Below, one piece after another: positions 1 through 9,133 of a stretch of 64,000 bases of DNA (positions are counted from its first letter, which is position 1; each line of letters opens with the position of its first letter). The DNA comes from Dyadobacter endophyticus (GTDB lineage Bacteria; Bacteroidota; Bacteroidia; Cytophagales; Spirosomataceae), in contig NZ_BMIA01000007.1 in assembly GCF_014641595.1 (NCBI RefSeq), positions 162,113 to 226,112 on the forward strand, written 5' to 3'. The position numbers were made by a program, and so were the translations under genes. The notes under the pieces were generated by a model. The model was not told where the DNA came from, did not search any database, and was given only the letters and a program-made list of their open reading frames with translations.

Positions 1-591
1 AACGAGCCCAACTTCGCGTTGGCCGCTCAAAACTGCTCCGACAAAGTTTCGGGAGCATTCACCGGTGAGATTTCCGCACAAATGCTGCAATCGATCGGTG
101 TACAATATGTGCTGATCGGCCACAGCGAACGCCGCCAGTATTTCAATGAAACCAATGCACTGCTTGCAGAAAAAGTAAATACCGCATTGGCCAACGGCGT
201 TTCTCCAATCTTCTGCTGCGGCGAGTCACTCGAACAGCGCCAGAATGACGATTATATCGGTTTTGTGAAAAACCAGCTGACCGAAAGCCTTTTCCACCTT
301 TCGGAAGAACAATTGAAGTCGGTTGTGATCGCCTATGAGCCTATTTGGGCCATTGGAACGGGCCTTACCGCCTCGGCTGAGCAAGCGCAGGACATGCATG
401 CGGCATTGCGCGCGCACATCGCGTCGAAATACGGTGCGGATGTAGCCGACGAAATTTCCATCCTCTACGGCGGAAGCGTTACAGCAGCCAGCGCTCCCGA
501 ACTGTTCGCAGCCCCGGATATCGACGGCGGCCTGGTAGGCGGTGCTTCGTTGAAATCACGGGAGTTTACCAATATTATCAAGGCGAGATAG
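1..591 (+). CDS. tpiA: triosephosphate isomerase, 3' part (5' end outside window)
   Basis: Interconverts dihydroxyacetone phosphate and glyceraldehyde 3-phosphate in cytosolic glycolysis. The reading frame is open from base 1, so the start lies to the left. The 196 visible codons cover the C-terminal three quarters of a TIM barrel of about 250 residues. The catalytic His sits in IGHSERR (codon 41 of the fragment) and the catalytic Glu in AYEPIWAIGTG (codon 113). The C-terminal phosphate-binding segments YGGSV and GLVGGASL are present. The TTG at base 19 is an internal codon, not a start, because family homology continues upstream of it. The gene converges on an OmpA-type gene and ends at a strong hairpin. 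Confidence 0.97.
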   Translation, partial: NEPNFALAAQNCSDKVSGAFTGEISAQMLQSIGVQYVLIGHSERRQYFNETNALLAEKVNTALANGVSPIFCCGESLEQRQNDDYIGFVKNQLTESLFHLSEEQLKSVVIAYEPIWAIGTGLTASAEQAQDMHAALRAHIASKYGADVADEISILYGGSVTAASAPELFAAPDIDGGLVGGASLKSREFTNIIKAR

Positions 592-595
592 TCGG

Positions 596-640
596 ATTGT
601 CATCCTGAGTGTGACAATAGTGCTCGCTCAGGATGACAAT
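596..640. terminator. bidirectional hairpin terminator between tpiA and ompA-like gene
   Basis: Perfect 14-bp inverted repeat, ATTGTCATCCTGAG at 596-609 and its complement at 627-640, with a 17-base loop. It fills the gap between two convergent genes. There is only a short T run on either side, so it could also be a dispersed REP-like palindrome that acts as a terminator. Confidence 0.65.
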
Positions 641-644
641 TAGA

Positions 645-1883
645 TCACATTTCCGTAATCACAAATTCCACCCGGCGGTTCTTTTTCCGCTCTTCTTCGG
701 TTCCTTTGGTGATTGGCCTTGTGCCGCCGTAACCTTTCGCTTCGATACGGCTTCCATTAATGCCCTTTTCTACGAGGTAGTTTTTTACCGCCTCCGCGCG
801 CTGACGGGAGAGTTCAAGGTTTTTGTCAAAGTCACCTACATTATCGGTATGGCCTTCGACCCGGATCTTGACTGTCGGACTGTCGCGCATGACGTCTACC
901 AGCCGGTTCAGCTCTTCAAAGGATTCAGGAAGCAACGTGTATTGGGAAGTTTCAAAATAAATATTAGGGAGCAAAATCGTTTCTCCGACGATGAGCGGCG
1001 TAAGATATACGTCCTGATCAAAAGACTTGCCCGAAGAGTCGCCCGGCGCGAGGCTGAACGACGACCCGTAGTAGCCGCGGGCCATTACACGGAATTTATA
1101 TTGCTCACCCGCATCGACGCCCACCCGGTATTTTCCGGATGACGACCGGATTTGCAGCGTATCCCCGCTTTCGATGTAGGAAAGCTGGGCGGCGATCGGC
1201 TCCTTCGTTTTCGCATTGTAAACCGTACCTCTTAAAACAGCCGTTTCACTCTCTTTTTTCGGAGCGGGTACCGGAACCTTCTTTTGGGGTGCTTTTACGG
1301 CTGGTTTTTTCGCCGGCGGTGTCGTTGCTTTGGCTATCGGCTTCGATGATTTCTCAGGCTGTTTTTTCAACGGGTTTTTGACATGGATTCCGTAAAAATT
1401 CCACGACTGGTAACCGCCCGAACTTCTGCCTTCGTAAAAATCGAACTCCTCGATTCCCGGCGTAAGTCTTTCGAAATAGGCCACAAAATCCACCGTATCG
1501 CCATTTGCGACGCTTGTTTTAGTAGTGGTAGTGATATTTTCTGCCCTGATAAATTTGAATTTTTTATCGATTTCACCAGGCTTGTACAGCCTCGTTTCAG
1601 GATCGAGCCAGATCTGACTTTGGCCTTGCTGCTGCAATTTTGGAATGCGCGAGTCGGGAAATGGTGACGTCCGTGGTTGTGATCGCAATTGCGGCTGCTG
1701 GGCTTGCTTGTCGATGAATTGCAGATAGACAACCGTGTTGGCATCCGTCAGTTCTACCTTCTTGATTTTCACATAGGGAACCGACGACTCCTCTACCCTG
1801 GGATTCTCAGTAATTTGCCCGAAGCTGGTATGGATTGACAGTAAAATGGCTCCAAAACTGGCCGAAAGCAACTTGAAATTCAT
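645..1883 (-). CDS. OmpA family outer-membrane/peptidoglycan-binding protein with carboxypeptidase-regulatory-like domain
   Basis: 412 residues from the ATG at 1883. This start is preferred over an upstream one because MNFKLLSASFGAILLS begins a clear signal peptide that ends near SFGQ. After a domain unique to this protein (about 25-165) comes a Lys/Pro/Ala-rich linker (about 170-210). Next is a carboxypeptidase-regulatory-like beta-sandwich (about 215-290). The C-terminal OmpA domain (about 300-412) carries VEGHTDNVG, LSRQRAEAV and NRRVEF, the residues that bind diaminopimelate of peptidoglycan. There is no N-terminal beta-barrel, so the protein probably sits in the periplasm or is anchored through partners and links the envelope to the wall. 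The linker is compatible with spanning the peptidoglycan. Its exact role is unknown. Confidence 0.85.
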   Translation of the reverse strand: MNFKLLSASFGAILLSIHTSFGQITENPRVEESSVPYVKIKKVELTDANTVVYLQFIDKQAQQPQLRSQPRTSPFPDSRIPKLQQQGQSQIWLDPETRLYKPGEIDKKFKFIRAENITTTTKTSVANGDTVDFVAYFERLTPGIEEFDFYEGRSSGGYQSWNFYGIHVKNPLKKQPEKSSKPIAKATTPPAKKPAVKAPQKKVPVPAPKKESETAVLRGTVYNAKTKEPIAAQLSYIESGDTLQIRSSSGKYRVGVDAGEQYKFRVMARGYYGSSFSLAPGDSSGKSFDQDVYLTPLIVGETILLPNIYFETSQYTLLPESFEELNRLVDVMRDSPTVKIRVEGHTDNVGDFDKNLELSRQRAEAVKNYLVEKGINGSRIEAKGYGGTRPITKGTEEERKKNRRVEFVITEM

Positions 1884-1967
1884 AGCGATATTGGGGTTTG
1901 AATTAAATATCAGCAAGAACGTCCGAAAATCGATGATAGTTTGTTAAAAATTGTTAAACGCAGAAAA

Positions 1968-2720
1968 TCACTGGTTTACAGGAATAAACGGAATCCAGAA
2001 AGCCGGATCGTAGCGCTCCCAGGCGTGGCAGGCGAACGGCAACTGATGGTTTGTAAGCTCATAACTCGCGGCCGGGCTTTTCTCGAACGAGAAACGCAAT
2101 GCCTCGCGCCATTCCGGTAATCTCATAAAGATTTTCATCGGTTTGAGCCGCGTCGCTTCCTGGCAGAAAAGCATGTCTTCATTGCCTTTCCAGGAGGGGT
2201 AGAATAGGTTGTATATCTTTAAATAGCGTAAAAACGCAGCTATTTTTCGCAAGGACAGGCCTCCATTAAGCACCACACGATGGGACGACAACGCGTCGGC
2301 AAAATCCTGCGCCGCCTCGGCAGAAATCGTATCGAACTCGGGCATGTGAAGTGACGGCGCGCCCACATAGTCATAACCTTTGGCACACCATTCTTCGAGC
2401 TCGTCGCGGAAAACAAATGCATCAAGCTGGTAAATGAGGATGTATTGGTAAGCGTCGAAGGCCTTGTAAAAATCAATGGACACCATCAGCCGGTTATAGG
2501 CATCGACGCCCGCGAAGTAACTGTTAGCAAACGACTGGACCCTGAGCGCCGGGTATTGTTGCTGCAATGCGGAAAGGTCGAGGCCGGCAGGTTTCACGAC
2601 GATCACCGGGTAGTTGCCCAGCACAGCCATACATTGCCGCAACGACATTTGCTCGGCATCCGTCATATTTGCCTGATACACAGGTATCACCACCGCCACC
2701 CGCGACTTTTTTTCAGCCAT
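1968..2720 (-). CDS. DUF5672-type putative glycosyltransferase
   Basis: 250 residues, ATG start. It begins with a Rossmann-like strand (RVAVVIPVY) and has an IYQLDAFVF segment near residue 100 that looks like a DxD-type nucleotide-sugar site, followed by GYDYVGAPSL. The C-terminal half contains NGGLSLRK, ED and CHAWERYD, features I associate with DUF5672 proteins found in glycan loci. It lies 19 bases downstream of a GT2 gene on the same strand, so the two are probably co-transcribed. The acceptor and donor sugars cannot be read from the sequence. The family assignment is from memory of its motifs, without a profile search. Confidence 0.7.
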   Translation of the reverse strand: MAEKKSRVAVVIPVYQANMTDAEQMSLRQCMAVLGNYPVIVVKPAGLDLSALQQQYPALRVQSFANSYFAGVDAYNRLMVSIDFYKAFDAYQYILIYQLDAFVFRDELEEWCAKGYDYVGAPSLHMPEFDTISAEAAQDFADALSSHRVVLNGGLSLRKIAAFLRYLKIYNLFYPSWKGNEDMLFCQEATRLKPMKIFMRLPEWREALRFSFEKSPAASYELTNHQLPFACHAWERYDPAFWIPFIPVNQ

Positions 2721-2739
2721 TTTAATGTTAATCCAGTTC

Positions 2740-3717
2740 CTATTCGAATAAATCTCCTACCGCCGGCAGCCACCAGTCTTTACTGCTAAACTTGTAATAA
2801 CCGCGCAGCAATTGGCTCAGCACCGGTGTAAGTCGTTTGAAACGGCTTTCGGGCAGTCCCGCCCGGGTGTAAAAATGCTTTTGGGAAAGATACAATTTAA
2901 GCAGTTTCTCGCGCGGGACGAACGGAAGCGCGCGAAGAAGCAGATAAAGCTCATGCAGCTTATTGGCCTTTTCTTTCAACGGGACGAGCTTTAATTTCCG
3001 GTCGCGTTTGAAACGGTGGGCGAGCTGCACTTTCTCGACCTTGTTGCCAAATCCCACCTGCTGGCTGGAATGGATGCGGTACGAAATAAGGGATTCGGGT
3101 ATGAATTCTATCTTGTTTTCCAGGCTCAACACCATGGCTATCCAGGCATCATGGATCAAATCCTGCACGTGCGTAGGGAAAGGCATGAGCCGGGCGAGGC
3201 ATGATTTGCGGATCGCGAGCGTGGCGCCTGTCACCACAAACCCGTTAAAAAGGATCTCATGAGGTTTGCCGCTTTCCCAGATCTGCTGCCGTGCTCTGTC
3301 AAACTCGATTTCTTCCCAAATAGTCCTGCCGGTTGGCTCCGAATCGTCATTGATCATTTCCGCATCGCTGAACACCGCGTCGAGGTCCGGGCGCGCATTC
3401 AGGAATGCAAGCTGCTTTTGCACCTTATCGTTTCGCCAGCGGTCGTCCTGGTCACACAGGAAAATCACGTCCCCTTCACATAGCGACAGGCACTTCTCGA
3501 AATTCCTGGTCGAACCGAGATTCTGCTCGTTCACATAAATGCGAACGGCGAACTTGCTGGTAGTAGCAAAAGATTTTATGATTTCAATCGTGTCGTCCTT
3601 AGATCTGTCGTCGCAAACAACCAATTCATCCACCGAAACCGTCTGATCAGCAATGCTCTTCAACTGTTCGGGCAAGTACTTTGCCCCGTTGTAAGTACAC
3701 ATAGCTACTGAAATCAT
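2740..3717 (-). CDS. family 2 glycosyltransferase
   Basis: 325 residues, ATG start. The N-terminal GT-A fold is clear: MISVAMCTYNGAKYL, then CDDRSKDDT around residue 35 and CDQDDRW near residue 90, the metal and nucleotide-sugar site. A further HDAWIAMVLS segment and a basic C-terminal helical region resemble rhamnosyl- or galactosyltransferases of O-antigen synthesis. No membrane segment is evident, so the enzyme is probably cytosolic or peripheral. It is the first gene of a two-gene unit with the DUF5672 protein. The pair stands alone rather than inside a large polysaccharide locus, which suggests it adds a small decoration. The specificity is unknown. Confidence 0.85.
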   Translation of the reverse strand: MISVAMCTYNGAKYLPEQLKSIADQTVSVDELVVCDDRSKDDTIEIIKSFATTSKFAVRIYVNEQNLGSTRNFEKCLSLCEGDVIFLCDQDDRWRNDKVQKQLAFLNARPDLDAVFSDAEMINDDSEPTGRTIWEEIEFDRARQQIWESGKPHEILFNGFVVTGATLAIRKSCLARLMPFPTHVQDLIHDAWIAMVLSLENKIEFIPESLISYRIHSSQQVGFGNKVEKVQLAHRFKRDRKLKLVPLKEKANKLHELYLLLRALPFVPREKLLKLYLSQKHFYTRAGLPESRFKRLTPVLSQLLRGYYKFSSKDWWLPAVGDLFE

Positions 3718-3736
3718 AATGTGTATCTGTATTTTA

Positions 3737-3744
3737 TATTTTTG
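3737..3744 (+). promoter_or_regulatory. possible minus-7 box TATTTTTG
   Basis: Matches the Bacteroidota TAnnTTTG consensus and lies about 85 bases before the gene at 3829. No good minus-33 TTTG is visible, because that position falls at the start of the divergent gene. Tentative. Confidence 0.35.
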
Positions 3745-3828
3745 TAAAAGCTTCCCGGCCTTTTTAATAGGCCATAAAGTTACGTGGTTGAGCCGGGAAT
3801 TAAATCAAAAGTTATTAAAACCACTTGA

Positions 3829-4380
3829 ATGGCATTACCAGAACAGCTTAAAAAGGCGATTATCCAGATGCCGGCGAAAGAAAAGGATAAATTGCTCCTG
3901 AGGCTGATCACCAAAGACAAGACCCTGAGCGACCGCCTGCATTTCGAACTGATCGAAGACAGTTCCACCATTCCCGAACGCCGCGAAGAGCTCATGGGGC
4001 GGATCGTGCGGACATCGAAGTTCAACCAGAATACGCCGGGTTGGGTACTGACGGATATGCGCAGCCTCAGTGCGGATATTGCCTATCATGTGAAGGTTAC
4101 GAAGGATAAGGTCGGGGGCATTGAGTTGAATATTTTTCTCTTGAATACATTCCTGGAAGGCTACTCCAACATTCTGAGAACCTACTCGTCCCGCGCCGAT
4201 ACCTGTGCATTGTACATTGCCAAAAAGGCCCAGGTGATCCTTAACGGCCTTAGTAAACTCGACGATGACTACCGGATCGACTATATCAAAGACACGAACC
4301 GAATGCTTCAACTCGTTTTCAGCCTCTGTTCCAAAATGTACGCCCGACAAATGGAACTGCCGCACGAACTGGAATTTTAA
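3829..4380 (+). CDS. conserved hypothetical protein, 183 aa
   Basis: I do not recognise a named family. The protein is soluble, mostly helical and charged, with no signal peptide or membrane segment. It opens with MALPEQLKKAIIQMPAKEKDKLLLRLI, which reads like a helical docking segment. The rest is rich in Leu, Lys and Asp, with single Cys residues that do not form a metal motif. The stop lies 14 bases before the nicotinamidase-like gene, so the two probably form one transcript. Codon use matches its neighbours. The function is unknown. A cytosolic accessory role to the downstream hydrolase is only a guess from position. Confidence 0.75.
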   Translation: MALPEQLKKAIIQMPAKEKDKLLLRLITKDKTLSDRLHFELIEDSSTIPERREELMGRIVRTSKFNQNTPGWVLTDMRSLSADIAYHVKVTKDKVGGIELNIFLLNTFLEGYSNILRTYSSRADTCALYIAKKAQVILNGLSKLDDDYRIDYIKDTNRMLQLVFSLCSKMYARQMELPHELEF

Positions 4381-4394
4381 CACACCATTGATCT

Positions 4395-5189
4395 ATGAAA
4401 AAGACCGCATTGCTGATTATCGACGCCCAATACGATTTCTGTGATCCTAACGGGACATTATACGTTCCCGGGGCCGAGAAAGACGTTGAGCGCATTGCCA
4501 GCCTCATTGCGTTGGAAGGCGACAAAATCGATTCAATATTCCTGACGCTCGATACCCACAAGGTGCTGGACATTGCGCACCCGCTTTTCTGGGAAGATCG
4601 GAACGGCAATACGGTCGCACCGTTTACGCTGATTTCAACCCAATCGGTGGAAGCGGGCAAATGGATCCCGCGCTACCATCGCGAATATGTTTTGAAATAT
4701 CTGCAAACCCTTGAAGAAGAAGGCGAATTCCAGCATTTTATCTGGCCGGAGCATTGCCTTGCCGGCTCCAAAGGGGCGGCAATCGACGATACGCTCATGC
4801 GCGCCGTGCTCGCCTGGGCGCACCGCACCCGCCGCGACTACCGGACGGTTTCGAAAGGTATTAACCCGCTGACCGAGCATTTCGGGGTTTTCAAAGCCCA
4901 GGTACCGGTGGCTAATGCACCCGAAACAGAGCTGGATGAACGTTTTCTGGCTGAGCTAAGCGAATATGATCAGGTACTCGTGGCCGGCGAAGCACGTTCG
5001 CATTGTGTCGCGACGAGCATCCGGCAGATCGTCAAATATGCCCCTGCATTGGCTGCGAAAGTCGTTGCGCTCACCGACTGCATGTCCGACGTCCCCAACT
5101 TCGGTCACTTCGCCGATCCTATATTTGAAGAAGCCGCCAAAAGCGGCATGAAATTTATGAAAGCGGGCCAGGTTTTTAAAGAAAACTAA
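4395..5189 (+). CDS. isochorismatase-superfamily cysteine hydrolase (nicotinamidase-like)
   Basis: 264 residues. The isochorismatase-like triad is visible: Asp in LLIIDAQYDF (about residue 10), a Lys in the TVSKGINP segment, and the nucleophilic Cys in GEARSHCVATSI (about residue 200). The metal-site Asp/His candidates DTHK and WPEHC are typical of nicotinamidases, which hydrolyse nicotinamide to nicotinate for NAD salvage. The protein is longer than the usual 200-215 residues, with an insert between the WPEHC and Lys regions, so the substrate could be another amide. It forms a short unit with the preceding unknown gene. A nadD gene lies elsewhere in the window, but there is no operon link. 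Confidence 0.8.
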   Translation: MKKTALLIIDAQYDFCDPNGTLYVPGAEKDVERIASLIALEGDKIDSIFLTLDTHKVLDIAHPLFWEDRNGNTVAPFTLISTQSVEAGKWIPRYHREYVLKYLQTLEEEGEFQHFIWPEHCLAGSKGAAIDDTLMRAVLAWAHRTRRDYRTVSKGINPLTEHFGVFKAQVPVANAPETELDERFLAELSEYDQVLVAGEARSHCVATSIRQIVKYAPALAAKVVALTDCMSDVPNFGHFADPIFEEAAKSGMKFMKAGQVFKEN

Positions 5190-5263
5190 ATGCCGCGCCT
5201 TTTGGTTATAATAGTATCACATCATCATTCAAACTAATATCATAATCCATCGATAACCCCGCT

Positions 5264-8137
5264 ATGATGCAATTAGCAGTGCCCCGGATCGAGGCCGATC
5301 AGTTCGATGAACTGGATCCGAGACAATACATTCTGATCAAAGGTGCCCGTGTCAACAATCTGAAAAACATCGATGTGGCGATCCCGCGCAACAAGCTGGT
5401 CGTTATTACGGGTCTTTCCGGCTCAGGAAAATCGTCATTGGCCTTCGATACGCTGTTTGCGGAAGGCCAGCGCATGTACGTGGAAAGTCTTAGCAGCTAC
5501 GCGCGGCAGTTTCTCGGACGGATGGAAAAGCCGGAAGTGGAATACATTAAAGGCATTTCGCCGGCTATTGCCATCGAGCAGAAGGTCAATACCCGTAATC
5601 CGCGATCTACGGTGGGTACTTCCACGGAGATTTACGATTATCTCAAACTGCTTTTCGCACGCATAGGACACACCTATTCGCCGGTTTCCGGGGGAATCGT
5701 GCGGAAAGACTCGGTGACCGACGTGGTGAACTACATGCTCGCGCACGACGAGGGCACGCGTGTGATGATTCTCGCGCCGCTACTCATCCGCGACGGCCGC
5801 TCGCAAATTGAAGAACTCACGATCCTGCTTTCCAAAGGCTACAACCGTATTGTGCTGAACGAGGAAGTCGTTTCAATCGAAGATATTCTCGAAAAACCCG
5901 ACCATTTTCCGCAGGCCGGCAACCAGGTTTTTATCCTCATCGACCGCGCCGCGATCAAACATAACGACGAGGACACACAGTACCGCCTTTCCGACTCCGT
6001 ACAAACCGCCTTTTTTGAAGGAGAAGGGACCTGTACAGTGAATATTGTAGGAGGAGAAAAAAGGGTTTTCTCCGACAAGTTCGAACTCGACGGCATTACG
6101 TTCGAGGAACCGACAGTCAACCTTTTCAGCTTTAACAATCCTTTCGGTGCCTGCAAAAGGTGTGAAGGGTTTGGAAAAATATTGGGAATAGACCCTGACC
6201 TGGTCATTCCAGACAAAAATCTCTCGGTGTACGACGGTGCCATAGCACCCTGGCGTACCGAGAAAATGGGCGAATGGCTGGTTCCGCTCGTCCGCAACGG
6301 CGTGAAATTCGATTTCCCGATCCACAGGCCTTATAAAGACCTTACACCTGCGCAGAAAGAGCTGCTCTGGACCGGTAACCAATATTTCGACGGTATTAAC
6401 GATTTCATCTCGGAACTCGAATCTCAAACACACAAAATCCAATACCGTGTAATGCTCTCGCGCTTCCGCGGCCGCACGACCTGCCCGGACTGCCGTGGCT
6501 CACGCTTGCGGAAGGACGCTTCCTATGTCAAAATAGGCGGCAAATCCATTACCGATTTGGTGTTAATGCCTATTCAGGATGTTTCAGGCTTTTTCAAAGA
6601 GCTCGGGCTCGGCGACCACGACCGTCAGATTGCACGTCGCGTCCTGACGGAAATCGAATCGCGCCTGGATTATATGAACCGCGTCGGACTTGGTTATCTA
6701 ACCTTAAACCGGTTGACCAGCACATTATCCGGCGGTGAATTCCAGCGCATCAAGCTGGCAACTTCATTGGGAAGCGCATTGGTAGGCTCAATGTACATTC
6801 TCGACGAACCGAGTATCGGCTTACACCCGCGCGATACGCAAAGGCTGGTGGGCGTGCTCGAATCGCTTCGTGACCTGGGCAATACCGTAATTGTAGTCGA
6901 ACACGAGGAAGAAGTAATGCACGCGGCGGATCAGATCATCGACATTGGCCCCGAAGCCGGAACTGGCGGCGGGCACCTGGTTTTCCAGGGAAACCAGCGC
7001 GATATCGAGGCGCTGAAAGTCGATGGTAGTCTGGGAGGTAAGAGCAGTCAGGAGATTAACGCGCAGTCGCATACGTTGGATTTCTTGCTGGGGAATGATT
7101 CTATTACTGTTCCCACTGTCAGAAGGAAGTCTTTGCACTTCCTGGAAATCAAGGGTGCACGGGAGAATAATTTAAAGGAACTCGATGTAAAAATCCCTTT
7201 GAATAACCTAACCGTCGTCACCGGCGTGAGTGGTTCAGGAAAATCTACACTGATCCGGAAGATCCTGTACCCTGCATTAATGCGCCTTAAAGGCGAGTTT
7301 AGTGAAGATGTAGGACGTTTCGACGAGCTTACGGGCAGCGTAGATCGCATCGAGGCCGTTGAAATGATCGACCAAAACCCGATCGGGAAATCGTCGCGCT
7401 CGAACCCGGTTACTTATATTAAGGCTTATGATTATATCCGGCAGATGATGTCGGAACAGCCGCTTTCGAAAGCAAGGGGCTATAAACCCTCGCATTTCTC
7501 CTTCAACGTCGACGGTGGCCGTTGCGAAATATGCCAGGGCGAGGGCCAGGTGAAGATCGAAATGCAGTTTATGGCCGACATTTACCTGACTTGCGAGGGC
7601 TGTAACGGCAAGCGTTTCAAGCAGGAAATCCAGGAAGTAAAATATCAGGACAAAGATGTTGCCGAAATCCTCGACATGACCGTCGACGAGGCTATCGAAT
7701 TTTTCAGGCAGGGCGAACCCAAGCTTGCCGATAAATTGCTTCCATTGCAAGAGGTAGGGCTTGGATATGTAGGGCTTGGGCAATCTTCAAACACATTGTC
7801 CGGCGGTGAGGCACAGCGTGTTAAACTCGCCTCGTTCCTGGGGAAGGGCTCTTCCAATAAAGGCAAAACACTCTTCATTTTCGACGAACCGACCACCGGT
7901 TTGCATTTCCACGACATTAAAAAGCTCCTCAAAGCCATCAATGCACTGGTAGAGCAAGGCGACAGCGTGATCATCATCGAACACAATATGGAGGTCATCA
8001 AAAGCGCCGACTGGATCATCGACCTCGGCCCCGAAGGCGGCGAAAATGGCGGGCAGCTCACATTCACCGGTACTCCCGAGGAAATGGTAAAGCTCGAAGG
8101 AAACTACACGGCGGACTTTTTGAGGGAAAAGATTTGA
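5264..8137 (+). CDS. uvrA: excinuclease ABC subunit A
   Basis: 957 residues. It is the damage-sensing ATPase of nucleotide excision repair and loads UvrB. Two ABC modules are present: Walker A GLSGSGKSS (about residue 50) and GVSGSGKST (about 654), signatures LSGGEFQR and LSGGEAQR, and Walker B ILDEPSIGLH and IFDEPTTGLH. The C-terminal zinc finger is complete (CEICQGEG and CEGCNGKRF). The first zinc finger keeps only its second Cys pair (CKRC in GACKRCEGF). At the usual place of the first pair the sequence reads FELDGITFEEP, with no Cys. I believe this is common in Bacteroidota UvrA, but I have not checked. The ATG at 5264 is chosen because family homology begins soon after. Confidence 0.97.
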   Translation: MMQLAVPRIEADQFDELDPRQYILIKGARVNNLKNIDVAIPRNKLVVITGLSGSGKSSLAFDTLFAEGQRMYVESLSSYARQFLGRMEKPEVEYIKGISPAIAIEQKVNTRNPRSTVGTSTEIYDYLKLLFARIGHTYSPVSGGIVRKDSVTDVVNYMLAHDEGTRVMILAPLLIRDGRSQIEELTILLSKGYNRIVLNEEVVSIEDILEKPDHFPQAGNQVFILIDRAAIKHNDEDTQYRLSDSVQTAFFEGEGTCTVNIVGGEKRVFSDKFELDGITFEEPTVNLFSFNNPFGACKRCEGFGKILGIDPDLVIPDKNLSVYDGAIAPWRTEKMGEWLVPLVRNGVKFDFPIHRPYKDLTPAQKELLWTGNQYFDGINDFISELESQTHKIQYRVMLSRFRGRTTCPDCRGSRLRKDASYVKIGGKSITDLVLMPIQDVSGFFKELGLGDHDRQIARRVLTEIESRLDYMNRVGLGYLTLNRLTSTLSGGEFQRIKLATSLGSALVGSMYILDEPSIGLHPRDTQRLVGVLESLRDLGNTVIVVEHEEEVMHAADQIIDIGPEAGTGGGHLVFQGNQRDIEALKVDGSLGGKSSQEINAQSHTLDFLLGNDSITVPTVRRKSLHFLEIKGARENNLKELDVKIPLNNLTVVTGVSGSGKSTLIRKILYPALMRLKGEFSEDVGRFDELTGSVDRIEAVEMIDQNPIGKSSRSNPVTYIKAYDYIRQMMSEQPLSKARGYKPSHFSFNVDGGRCEICQGEGQVKIEMQFMADIYLTCEGCNGKRFKQEIQEVKYQDKDVAEILDMTVDEAIEFFRQGEPKLADKLLPLQEVGLGYVGLGQSSNTLSGGEAQRVKLASFLGKGSSNKGKTLFIFDEPTTGLHFHDIKKLLKAINALVEQGDSVIIIEHNMEVIKSADWIIDLGPEGGENGGQLTFTGTPEEMVKLEGNYTADFLREKI

Positions 8138-8291
8138 TATTGTGAGTATGTCCCTTAACCCAGTGACTATGGCGCAACGGGTACCTCCACATTCCCGCAA
8201 ATCCAGTGGCCTGAAACACTTTCCTGTCCGTATTTAACAGTAAAGACGCCCCGCGGGGGACTTATTCAGGCAAAACCAAAATCTGCATTTC

Positions 8292-9128
8292 ATGAAGTTA
8301 TATAAGACCGAAAATGGCATTCTCCTTGAAAACGAGGACATTTTCTACCGCCTCCACGAAACGGACTGGGACGTTGTGGTCAACAGGAATAACCTGTACG
8401 AATGGTTGGAAGGACAGACGCAAAGCCTTATCGCCCTGACATTCAGCGACGATTTCCCAATGCCCGATGCACTGGCACCCATTGGCACCCAGGAAGTATG
8501 GGCTTCGGGTGTGACCTATTTCAAGAGCCGTACGGCACGAATGGAGGAATCCGAAAAAGCAGGCGGCGGCAGCTTCTACGACCGCGTATATGAAGCCGAA
8601 CGTCCGGAACTATTCTTTAAATCGACAGCATGGCGTGTAATAGGCCACCACGGCACGGTACGCATCCGTAAAGATTCGACCTGGGACGTTCCCGAGCCGG
8701 AACTGACCCTATTTGCTACTTCCGAAGGCGCTTTGGTGGGCTATACCATCGGTAACGACATGAGTTCCAGAAGTATAGAAGGTGAAAACCCCTTGTATTT
8801 GCCGCAGGCGAAATCCTACACCGGCAGCGCAGCGTTGGGGCCTTGTCTTTATGTATTTAAAGACCAGCTCGGTGTCGACACGGTGATCGACCTGTCCATC
8901 GTTCGCGGAGGTGAGGAAGTTTTCAATGGGCAGGTTACCCTGGCGCAAATGAAACGCAAACCAGAAGAGCTGCTGCACTTCCTTTACCGCGAAATGGCGT
9001 TCCCGCAAGGCGCTTATCTGATGACCGGGACGGGTATTGTACCCTCTTCTGATTTCACATTGAAATCCGGCGACGTAGTTCACATTACCATCGAGCCCAT
9101 CGGAACTTTAACGAATACGGTGGGTTGA
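8292..9128 (+). CDS. fumarylacetoacetate hydrolase (FAH) family protein
   Basis: 278 residues. The FAH C-terminal fold is clear. Metal ligands are suggested by EPELTL, the downstream acidic segment and IGNDMSSRS (about residue 155). The end carries GDVVHITIEPIGTLTN, the typical final strands. Members cleave or isomerise C-C bonds next to carbonyls (fumarylpyruvate, hydroxymuconate-type or dehydrated sugar-acid substrates). The N-terminal 80 residues are a short FAH-type cap domain. No catabolic neighbours are present, so the substrate cannot be named. Closest to sugar-acid lactone pathway or 2-keto-3-deoxy type members by general appearance, which is an inference. A strong hairpin follows. 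Confidence 0.85.
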   Translation: MKLYKTENGILLENEDIFYRLHETDWDVVVNRNNLYEWLEGQTQSLIALTFSDDFPMPDALAPIGTQEVWASGVTYFKSRTARMEESEKAGGGSFYDRVYEAERPELFFKSTAWRVIGHHGTVRIRKDSTWDVPEPELTLFATSEGALVGYTIGNDMSSRSIEGENPLYLPQAKSYTGSAALGPCLYVFKDQLGVDTVIDLSIVRGGEEVFNGQVTLAQMKRKPEELLHFLYREMAFPQGAYLMTGTGIVPSSDFTLKSGDVVHITIEPIGTLTNTVG

Positions 9129-9133
9129 TAAAC

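Noticed and set aside
633..1142. 169-codon plus-strand frame over the OmpA-like gene
   Set aside because: Mirror of a well supported minus-strand gene with a signal peptide and an OmpA domain. No separate evidence.
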